Assembly: GCA_002346225.1 (NCBI GenBank)
Contig: DDYY01000016.1
Location: 14,875 to 21,186 of the forward strand
DNA length: 6,312 nucleotides
Origin: Bacteroidetes bacterium UBA3022
GTDB taxonomy: Bacteria > Bacteroidota > Bacteroidia > Chitinophagales > BACL12
Reading direction: 5' to 3'
Positions 1-6,210 of the stretch are shown piece by piece. The translations under genes were made by a program, and so were the position numbers. Every line of letters starts with the position of its first letter. Positions within the stretch are counted from its first letter, which is position 1. The notes under the pieces are model-generated. The model was not told where the DNA came from. It ran no database searches and worked only from the letters and a program-made list of their open reading frames with translations.

Positions 1-28
1 TGACGTTGACTATGACTATGACTATGAC
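1..28. repeat. Left hexamer array (TATGAC), outer inverted arm of the dnaE2 leader
   Basis: Three exact TATGAC units (11-28) follow TGACGTTGAC (1-10). The reverse complement of 1-28 aligns without gaps to 128-155 with 25 of 28 matches. The three mismatches fall at the same place in each hexamer (TATGAC against TTTGAC), and the outer 10 bases match perfectly. The array may extend left of the window. In the frame starting at base 2 it reads Asp-Val followed by alternating Asp-Tyr and ends at TAA 35-37. It could therefore be the tail of an upstream gene, but low-complexity intergenic DNA is as likely. No function is known to me. Confidence 0.85.
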
Positions 29-37
29 AATAACTAA

Positions 38-55
38 TCCCGATAGCTATCGGGA
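38..55. repeat. Perfect 18-bp palindrome, copy 1
   Basis: TCCCGATAGCTATCGGGA is identical to its own reverse complement. It is the first of three related dyads and differs from the other two at its end bases and at one centre base (GC instead of AC). As RNA it would form a short GC-rich hairpin. There is no T-tract on either side, so it is not a standard intrinsic terminator. It may be a dispersed REP-like palindrome or a protein-binding dyad; the sequence alone does not decide. Confidence 0.9.
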
Positions 56-60
56 CCCAA

Positions 61-78
61 CCCCGATAACTATCGGGG
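61..78. repeat. Near-perfect 18-bp palindrome, copy 2
   Basis: CCCCGATAACTATCGGGG has 8-base complementary arms around an AC centre. In RNA this allows a 7-bp stem (CCCCGAT/ATCGGGG) with the tetraloop AACT. It is identical to copy 3, which starts 27 bases downstream, and it begins 23 bases after copy 1. Confidence 0.9.
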
Positions 79-87
79 CAACATCAA

Positions 88-105
88 CCCCGATAACTAT
101 CGGGG
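88..105. repeat. Near-perfect 18-bp palindrome, copy 3
   Basis: This copy is base-for-base identical to the one at 61-78. It lies 63 bases before the dnaE2 start codon, with the hexamer array between them. The identity of copies 2 and 3 suggests recent duplication or selection on the dyad. Confidence 0.9.
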
Positions 106-109
106 CAAC

Positions 110-157
110 GTCCAAGTCAAAGTCAAAGTCAAAGTCAAAGTCAAAGTCAACGTCAAC
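110..157. repeat. Right hexamer array (GTCAAA), outer inverted arm of the dnaE2 leader
   Basis: Eight consecutive 6-base units: one degenerate GTCCAA (110-115), five exact GTCAAA (116-145) and two GTCAAC (146-157). The array ends 11 bases before the dnaE2 ATG, so it occupies the place where a ribosome-binding region would lie. Bases 128-155 pair with 1-28 in inverted orientation. The frame of dnaE2 is open from 97 to the ATG and would read Ser-Gln repeats through the array, but it contains no ATG, GTG or TTG, so the repeats are probably untranslated leader. A 6-base unit can expand or contract by slippage without changing the frame. Confidence 0.9.
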
Positions 158-168
158 ATCATAAATCC

Positions 169-3141
169 ATGTTCCTCAACTGCCATACCTATTTCAGTCT
201 CCGCTACGGCACGCTGTCGCCCGACAAGTTGCTGGAGCTGGCAGCGCAGTATGGGGTACAGCGGCTGGCCCTGACCGATATCAATACCACCTCGGCCATT
301 CTGGAAGTAGTAAGAAAAGCAGCTGCCAGGCAAATCACGATCATTCCCGGCATTGAGTTCCGCAACGGACACCGGCATCTTTTTACCGGAATCGCACAGA
401 ACGAAAAAGGATTCGCTGCACTGAACCGCTTCCTCTCTCAACACCTCAACGACGGCACGCCCCTTCCTGAAATAGCCCCTGCCATTCCCGATACTTATAT
501 CATTTATCCCTATACGAACAAGCCGCATTTTCGCCTGCGGCAGAATGAGTACATCGGCATACGCGCCCATCAGCTGAACCGCCTGCACACCGACCATGCC
601 CTTACCGGCAACCGACCCACCCGTGCGAAGCTGGTAGCATGGCAGCCTGTCACCTTCGGCTCTTCCAAAGATCTGAATGCTCACCGCATTCTGCGTGCCA
701 TCGATAACAACACCCTGCTAAGCAAACTGGACCCGCGCGAACTGGCCTCACCCGATGAAACTTTCCTCAGCTGGACCGAACAGCAGGACCGCTACCACGA
801 CCACCCTTATCTGCTGCTGCAGGCACGCGACCTGCTGGAGCAGTGCAGCTTCGGCTTCGAGTACCACACCAATAAGAACAAACTATACTTCACCGGGAGT
901 GCACAGGGCGACGCCGACATGCTGATTGAAAAAACCTTCGAGGGTGTACACGAGCGATACGGCAAAGTCGACAAGACCATTCACGACCGCATCAATAAGG
1001 AACTGGACATTATCATTCAAAAAGGCTTTGTCTCCTATTTTCTTATCAACCGCGACATTGTAGCCTATGCCCGCAGCAAAGGGTACTTCACTATCGGACG
1101 TGGCAGTGGTGCCAACAGCCTCATTGCCTATTGCCTGCACATTACCGATGTAGACCCCATTGACCTCGACCTGTACTTCGAGCGCTTTATCAATCTATTC
1201 CGCGAAACACCGCCCGACTTCGACCTCGACTTCTCATGGACCGACCGCGATGATGTGACGCGCTATATTTTCGAGCGCTACGGACACGAACATACCGCCC
1301 TGCTGGCTACCTACTCCGAATTCAAGGAACGCGCTTTTATCCGCGAGGTAGCCAAGACTTTCGGACTACCCAAGGACGAGATTGACAGCCTCATCAAAGC
1401 GTATGGCGAAAAAGCAGACAAGGTACAAGGACAAATACCCGATAAATTCGCCCGCAGCATTTACAAGTACGGCGCCTACATCCATCACTTCCCCAACCTG
1501 CTGAGCATACATGCAAGCGGTATTTTAATATCTGAATTACCTATATATAATTACACGGCCACCTGGATGCCGCCAAAGGGATACCCTACTACCCAATTCG
1601 ACATGTACGTTGCAGAAGATATCGGTCTGTACAAATTCGATATCCTCAGCCAGCGGGGTCTGGGACATATCAAAGACGCAGTGGCCATTATCCGGCAGAA
1701 TAAGGGAGAGGAAGCAGACATCACGCAGGTGAGCCAATTCAAGACCGACCCTGTCATCAACGAGCGCCTGAGCACCGGTAATACCATTGGCTGTTTTTAT
1801 ATCGAGTCGCCTGCTATGCGCATGTTGCTGAAAAAGCTGCAGGTGAAGGATTACCTCACGCTGGTAGCCGCCAGTTCCATCATCCGCCCGGGAGTTGCGC
1901 GTTCGGGTATGATGCGCGAATACATTGTACGCCACCGTTTCCCGAAGGAAAGGGAAAAGATGCACCCGGTACTGGGAAAGATCATGCCCGATACCTATGG
2001 TGTTATGGTATACCAGGAAGATGTCATCAAGGTAGCCCACTACTTCGCAGGTCTTACCCTGAGTGAAGCCGATGTGTTGCGCCGCGGCATGAGTGGCAAG
2101 TACCGGTCGCGGGAGGAGTTCCAGCGCATACGCGATAAGTATTTTGAAAACTGCCGCGAAAAGCGGTACGATGATGCCCTTGTCAAAGACGTATGGCATC
2201 AGATAGAAAGCTTTGCCGGATACAGCTTCGCCAAAGGCCACTCAGCCTCCTACGCAGTAGAAAGCTACCAGAGTCTCTACCTCAAAACTTATTACCCCAT
2301 TGAATTCATGGTAGGTGTCATCAACAATTTCGGAGGTTTTTACAGCACCGAACTGTATGTACACGAAGCCCGGATGAGCGGCGCCACCATAGCAGCGCCC
2401 TGTATCAACAAAAGTTACCGGCATACTGTAGTATATGACACTACCATCTACCTGGGATTCCAGCACATCCAGTCCCTGGAGCAACCCATCCCTGCCCGCA
2501 TTACCGCTGCGCGCGAGCAGGGCGGTCCGTTTGAAAGCCTGGAAGACTTCCTGCAGCGCGTGGCCATATCCCTGGAGCAGCTGGAGATTCTCATCCTGGT
2601 CGATGCCTTCCGGAGTACAGGCGTTAGCAAACAGGAGTTGCTGGTAGCAGCCTACATGCAACTCCACAAGACCAAAAAAACAGCTCCGTCGCTGCAACTC
2701 TTTCCACCCGAAGAGCGCCCCGACTACCACTTTCCACAACTGCACCACAGCCGGCTGCAGGACGCCTGGGACCAGATTCAGCATCTGGGATTTCCACTGA
2801 TCAGCCCCTTCGAAATGCTGCCCCCGGAGGTCCGGGAGCAATCCTTCCCGGCAGCCAAAGACCTGCCTGCCTTGAAGGGTAAAGCGGTAGAAGTACTGGG
2901 CTACTACGTGACGCGCAAGGTAACCTATACCATCAAAGGAGAGGTAATGTACTTCGGCACCTTTCTGGACCGCAACGGCGACTGGATAGATACCGTGCAC
3001 TTCCCCGATGTTGCCCGACAGTACCGTTTCAGGGGAAAGGCCTGCTATCGCATACGAGGCAAGGTGACGGAAGAGTACGGCACCTATTCCATAGCCGTTT
3101 CAAATATGGAAATCGTTCACATGTTAACCATTCAGACCTAA
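169..3141 (+). CDS. dnaE2: Error-prone DNA polymerase, C-family alpha subunit (DnaE2/ImuC type)
   Basis: A template-directed DNA polymerase, 990 residues, expected to copy past damaged bases. The N-terminal PHP domain (about 1-210) opens with NCHTYFS and ALTDIN. The polymerase core shows GRGSGANS (310-317), YFERFINLFR and PDFDLDF with the catalytic pair D352/D354, and KFD with the third Asp, D491. RPGVARSG (573-580), DTYGVMVYQEDV and YSFAKGHSASYA (685-696) follow. A helix-hairpin-helix segment lies near 785-830 and an OB-fold near 905-982. E. coli DnaE has about 1160 residues; this protein stops after the OB-fold and lacks the tau-binding domain, as DnaE2/ImuC does. The ANS after GRGSG is also typical of DnaE2 (GRGSAANS), where replicative enzymes usually have AGS. 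The ATG at 169 is the first possible start after the in-frame TAA at 94-96, and its MFLNCHTYFS beginning fits Bacteroidota relatives as I remember them. No Shine-Dalgarno sequence or promoter is visible ahead of it. The family usually works with ImuA and ImuB, which are not in this window. Confidence 0.94.
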   Translation: MFLNCHTYFSLRYGTLSPDKLLELAAQYGVQRLALTDINTTSAILEVVRKAAARQITIIPGIEFRNGHRHLFTGIAQNEKGFAALNRFLSQHLNDGTPLPEIAPAIPDTYIIYPYTNKPHFRLRQNEYIGIRAHQLNRLHTDHALTGNRPTRAKLVAWQPVTFGSSKDLNAHRILRAIDNNTLLSKLDPRELASPDETFLSWTEQQDRYHDHPYLLLQARDLLEQCSFGFEYHTNKNKLYFTGSAQGDADMLIEKTFEGVHERYGKVDKTIHDRINKELDIIIQKGFVSYFLINRDIVAYARSKGYFTIGRGSGANSLIAYCLHITDVDPIDLDLYFERFINLFRETPPDFDLDFSWTDRDDVTRYIFERYGHEHTALLATYSEFKERAFIREVAKTFGLPKDEIDSLIKAYGEKADKVQGQIPDKFARSIYKYGAYIHHFPNLLSIHASGILISELPIYNYTATWMPPKGYPTTQFDMYVAEDIGLYKFDILSQRGLGHIKDAVAIIRQNKGEEADITQVSQFKTDPVINERLSTGNTIGCFYIESPAMRMLLKKLQVKDYLTLVAASSIIRPGVARSGMMREYIVRHRFPKEREKMHPVLGKIMPDTYGVMVYQEDVIKVAHYFAGLTLSEADVLRRGMSGKYRSREEFQRIRDKYFENCREKRYDDALVKDVWHQIESFAGYSFAKGHSASYAVESYQSLYLKTYYPIEFMVGVINNFGGFYSTELYVHEARMSGATIAAPCINKSYRHTVVYDTTIYLGFQHIQSLEQPIPARITAAREQGGPFESLEDFLQRVAISLEQLEILILVDAFRSTGVSKQELLVAAYMQLHKTKKTAPSLQLFPPEERPDYHFPQLHHSRLQDAWDQIQHLGFPLISPFEMLPPEVREQSFPAAKDLPALKGKAVEVLGYYVTRKVTYTIKGEVMYFGTFLDRNGDWIDTVHFPDVARQYRFRGKACYRIRGKVTEEYGTYSIAVSNMEIVHMLTIQT

Positions 3142-3202
3142 GTTAAAGCGGAAAATGAATAGGACAGGAAAGCGCCTTGCATCAAAAACATCGAATCACG
3201 GC

Positions 3203-3234
3203 AATGCTCCGGACCCTTATAATTCCTACCTTTG
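3203..3234 (+). promoter_or_regulatory. Bacteroidota-type promoter for uvrA
   Basis: TACCTTTG at 3227-3234 matches the Bacteroidota -7 consensus TAnnTTTG exactly. The -33 element (usually TTTG or TTG) is poor: only AATG at 3203-3206, with a 20-base spacer, resembles it. Transcription would start at about 3239-3242. This places the first in-frame TTG (3232) inside the promoter and argues that it is not the uvrA start codon. The rest of the gap from 3142 shows no convincing terminator or RNA gene. Confidence 0.7.
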
Positions 3235-3270
3235 CAGAACTTTTCAAATCAGCCCTTGTTGAATACCACA

Positions 3271-6141
3271 GTGCCAAAGAAGAACACACCTATCACCCCG
3301 GAATCAGATCCTGAAATTCCTTACCTGGAAGTCAGGGGTGCGCGTGAACACAACCTGCGCAACGTGGATGTCCGCATTCCACGCAACAGCCTGGTGGTGA
3401 TTACGGGTGTAAGCGGCAGTGGCAAGAGCTCTCTGGCGTTTGATACCATTTATGCTGAAGGGCAACGCCGCTACATGGAAACCTTCAGCTCCTATGCCCA
3501 GCAGTTTGTAGGCAATATGGAGCGGCCCGATGTGGAAGAAATTAAAGGACTGAGTCCGGTTATTTCCATTGAGCAGAAAACTACCAACAAGAATCCCCGG
3601 TCTACCGTGGGTACCATTACGGAGATTTACGATTTCATGCGCCTGCTGTTTGCCAGGGCATCGGATGCCTACAGCTTTGAGACCGGGAAGAAAATGGTCC
3701 GCTTCTCCGAAGAGCAGATTATTGACAACATGGTAGAGCGCTTTAATGGCAGAAGGGTGGTGTTGCTGGCTCCGGTGGTAAGGGGACGTAAAGGACATTA
3801 CCGGGAATTGTTCGAGCAAATCCGCAAACAAGGTTATTTAAAAGTGCGGGTAGACGGAGAAATTCTGGATCTGCTACCTAAAATGCAGGTGGACCGTTAC
3901 AAGGTGCACGATATTGAAATAGTGGTAGACCGCTTTCGGGTAGATGAACACGATCGTTTCCGCATTACCAAAAGTGTGCAACAAGCCCTGAAAACCGGCA
4001 AGCAATTCATCATGGTGGAAGATGCCGACAGCGGTCAGTTGTATAACTACAGCAAGAAACTGATGTGCACGGATACCGGTATTTCCTATGAGGAACCCTC
4101 TCCGAACACTTTTTCCTTCAATTCTCCTTACGGGGCCTGTCCGCATTGCAAGGGACTCGGCATGGTCTACGAACCCGACCTTTCCCTCATCATCCCCGAT
4201 AACCGCAAGACGATCAACAATGGCGGGATACTTCCGCTGGGAGAATACCGCGACAATACCTTGTTCAAGCAGGCCAGGGCCATCGCCAAGCATTTTAAGT
4301 TCACTTTATCTACTCCTATCAAAGACATCCCTGAAAAAGGATTGAATGTCATTTTATATGGTAATGAAGAAGGTAAGCCCTTGTGGAATGAACCCGATGC
4401 GCAGGACCTCTCCGGCGACCGCTGGTATACCCTGGAAGATGGCGGACTCACCCATTTATTAATGCGTTGCTTCAATGAATCCATCTCCGAAAATATGCGG
4501 CGCTGGGCCGAGGATTACATGGGCAAGAATGTGTGTGATGTGTGTGAGGGCAGCCGCCTCAAGAAGGAATCGCTGTACTTCCGTATCTACGAGCGCAATA
4601 TTGCTGAGCTGGCGCAGATGGACATACAAGGCTTGACCAGGTGGTTCGATAGTGTAGAGGAAGGGATGGACGAACAGCAGCAGCGGATTGCCCGTGATGT
4701 ATTGAAGGAAATCCGGGCACGGCTGGGATTCATCAATAATGTGGGACTGGGTTATCTGTCGCTCAATCGCACGACAAGAACCCTCTCCGGTGGAGAATCC
4801 CAGCGCATTCGATTAGCTACCCAGATTGGTTCCCAGCTCACCGGTATCACCTATATTCTGGATGAACCGTCTATCGGTCTGCATCAGCGCGATAATTTAC
4901 AACTGATAGAAGCCCTGCAGGAGCTGAGAGATACCGGCAACTCCGTCCTGGTGGTAGAACACGATAAGGAGATGATGCTCCAGGCCGACTATATCATAGA
5001 TCTGGGTCCCGGAGCAGGTATACATGGAGGCAAAGTAGTTGCTGAAGGCGACCCTACCACTTTTTTACAGCAACACTCCCAGACAGCTGCTTATCTGAGT
5101 AATGAGCGCAGGATAGAAGTACCGGAAAAAAGGAGACCAGGCAATGGACAACATCTCTTATTGACCGGTGCAACGGGTAACAACCTGCAGCAGGTTGATT
5201 TGAAATTACCACTGGGAACACTGATATGTGTAACAGGCGTGTCCGGTAGTGGCAAGTCGAGCCTCATCAACGGCACGCTCTACCCGGTTATGAAGCGGCA
5301 TTATTACAGAAGCACTGCCAGTGCATTGCCCTATGTAAATCTTGCCGGTCTGGAACATATTGACAAAGTCATTGAAATCGATCAATCGCCCATTGGCAGA
5401 ACACCGCGTTCCAACCCCGCCACCTATATCAATGTTTTTTCTGAAATCCGCAACCTGTTTACGCTGGTACCTGAATCTAAAATCAGGGGATACAAAGCCG
5501 GGCGTTTCTCCTTCAATGTAAAAGGCGGCAGGTGCGAGCACTGTGAAGGCGGAGGAGCCAGGGTTATAGAAATGAATTTCCTGCCCGATGTTGAAGTGGA
5601 ATGCGAGGTATGCAGGGGCAAGCGCTATAACCGCGAGACACTGGAAATATATTACAAAGGCAAAAATATTGCTGATGTGCTCAACATGACAGTAGAACAA
5701 GCCGTTGAGTTCTTCGAGCACATTCCGAAAATTTACCGCAAGGTGAAAACACTGATGGATGTGGGACTGGGGTATGTCCACCTCGGGCAGTCCTCCACTA
5801 CGCTATCGGGCGGAGAAGCCCAGCGCGTGAAGCTGGCAGAAGAGCTCAGCCGAAGGGATACCGGCAACACTTTCTATATTTTAGATGAGCCTACTACCGG
5901 TTTGCATTTTGAGGACATTCGGGTGCTGATGGAGGTCATCAACAATTTGGTGGACAAAGGCAACACCGTTTTGATTATCGAGCATAACCTCGATGTAATC
6001 AAGCAGGCAGATTACATTATTGACCTCGGTCCGGAAGGAGGACAAGGAGGAGGAAGGATTATCGCCGAAGGAACCCCGGAAGCAATAGTTAAAGTAGCTG
6101 AGAGCTACACCGGGAAGTATTTGAAGGAGGAAATATACTAA
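3271..6141 (+). CDS. uvrA: UvrABC excinuclease subunit A (UvrA)
   Basis: The ATPase that, with UvrB, scans DNA for bulky lesions and loads UvrB for incision by UvrC. Numbered from GTG 3271 (956 residues), it has the duplicated ABC layout of UvrA. Walker A GVSGSGKSS is at 46-54, and a UvrB-binding region lies about 130-260. The first zinc site is altered (C266, T269, C290, C293) and an insertion-domain CDVC is at 422-425. Signature LSGGESQR starts at 505 and ILDEPS has D531/E532. The second half has Walker A at 656-664, an intact zinc finger (C755, C758, C778, C781) that ends the DNA-binding module, LSGGEAQR from 845 and ILDEPTTGLHF with D872/E873. The UvrB-binding region marks a canonical UvrA rather than the shorter UvrA2. 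An in-frame TAA at 3220-3222 and no early ATG leave TTG 3232, TTG 3256, TTG 3259 or GTG 3271 as starts. TTG 3232 lies within the promoter. GTG gives a (M)PKKNT beginning, about 17 residues before the conserved YLEVRGAREHNL. No Shine-Dalgarno sequence is seen. Confidence 0.95.
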   Translation: MPKKNTPITPESDPEIPYLEVRGAREHNLRNVDVRIPRNSLVVITGVSGSGKSSLAFDTIYAEGQRRYMETFSSYAQQFVGNMERPDVEEIKGLSPVISIEQKTTNKNPRSTVGTITEIYDFMRLLFARASDAYSFETGKKMVRFSEEQIIDNMVERFNGRRVVLLAPVVRGRKGHYRELFEQIRKQGYLKVRVDGEILDLLPKMQVDRYKVHDIEIVVDRFRVDEHDRFRITKSVQQALKTGKQFIMVEDADSGQLYNYSKKLMCTDTGISYEEPSPNTFSFNSPYGACPHCKGLGMVYEPDLSLIIPDNRKTINNGGILPLGEYRDNTLFKQARAIAKHFKFTLSTPIKDIPEKGLNVILYGNEEGKPLWNEPDAQDLSGDRWYTLEDGGLTHLLMRCFNESISENMRRWAEDYMGKNVCDVCEGSRLKKESLYFRIYERNIAELAQMDIQGLTRWFDSVEEGMDEQQQRIARDVLKEIRARLGFINNVGLGYLSLNRTTRTLSGGESQRIRLATQIGSQLTGITYILDEPSIGLHQRDNLQLIEALQELRDTGNSVLVVEHDKEMMLQADYIIDLGPGAGIHGGKVVAEGDPTTFLQQHSQTAAYLSNERRIEVPEKRRPGNGQHLLLTGATGNNLQQVDLKLPLGTLICVTGVSGSGKSSLINGTLYPVMKRHYYRSTASALPYVNLAGLEHIDKVIEIDQSPIGRTPRSNPATYINVFSEIRNLFTLVPESKIRGYKAGRFSFNVKGGRCEHCEGGGARVIEMNFLPDVEVECEVCRGKRYNRETLEIYYKGKNIADVLNMTVEQAVEFFEHIPKIYRKVKTLMDVGLGYVHLGQSSTTLSGGEAQRVKLAEELSRRDTGNTFYILDEPTTGLHFEDIRVLMEVINNLVDKGNTVLIIEHNLDVIKQADYIIDLGPEGGQGGGRIIAEGTPEAIVKVAESYTGKYLKEEIY

Positions 6142-6146
6142 TGGAA

Positions 6147-6210
6147 GTTAGCCCCGTATAACAACTGCTTGCTCGTTTCACTTCGCTGCATTTGTAGCAC
6201 GGGGGGCAAC
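6147..6210. terminator. Possible bidirectional stem between convergent genes
   Basis: GTTAGCCCCGT (6147-6157) can pair with ACGGGGGGCAAC (6199-6210): GTT/AAC, GCCCC/GGGGC and GT/AC, with a bulged A on one side and two bulged G on the other. The stem encloses about 41 bases. It fills the 69-base gap between the uvrA stop and the stop of the opposite-strand gene, where a shared terminator is expected. There is no T-tract on either side and the loop is long, so this is a weak call. Confidence 0.3.

Larger units (their letters stand above)
61..114. repeat. 27-bp tandem duplication carrying palindromes 2 and 3
   Basis: Bases 61-87 and 88-114 are head-to-tail copies. Each is an 18-base palindrome plus a 9-base spacer. 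The spacers are CAACATCAA and CAACGTCCA, so the copies differ at only two positions, both in the spacer. The spacers resemble the CAACGTCAAC that closes the hexamer array at 148-157, so the palindromes look embedded in, or co-amplified with, the hexamer sequence. Confidence 0.85.

Noticed and set aside
2..37. Short plus-strand frame reading Asp-Tyr repeats up to TAA 35-37, as the end of an upstream gene
   Set aside because: Only 11 codons are in view and all are low complexity. It may be a real C-terminus, but nothing in it supports a gene call.
38..105. Palindromes read as a CRISPR array
   Set aside because: The spacers are only 5 to 9 bases and are themselves repetitive. The units are short palindromes with no cas genes nearby.
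38..105. Palindromes read as intrinsic terminators
   Set aside because: There is no T-tract after any copy on either strand.
97..684. 195-codon minus-strand frame ending in a Thr-Leu repeat
   Set aside because: It is antisense to dnaE2, and its repetitive end is only the hexamer array read backwards. The plus-strand frame carries clear polymerase motifs.
1537..3000. Long minus-strand frames opposite dnaE2 (1537-2241 and 2242-3000)
   Set aside because: They are shadows of a conserved polymerase gene, with no coherent domains of their own.
3155..3262. 35-codon plus-strand frame in the dnaE2-uvrA gap starting at ATG 3155
   Set aside because: It runs through the uvrA -7 element and overlaps the start of uvrA in another frame. 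It shows no recognisable motif and no ribosome-binding site.
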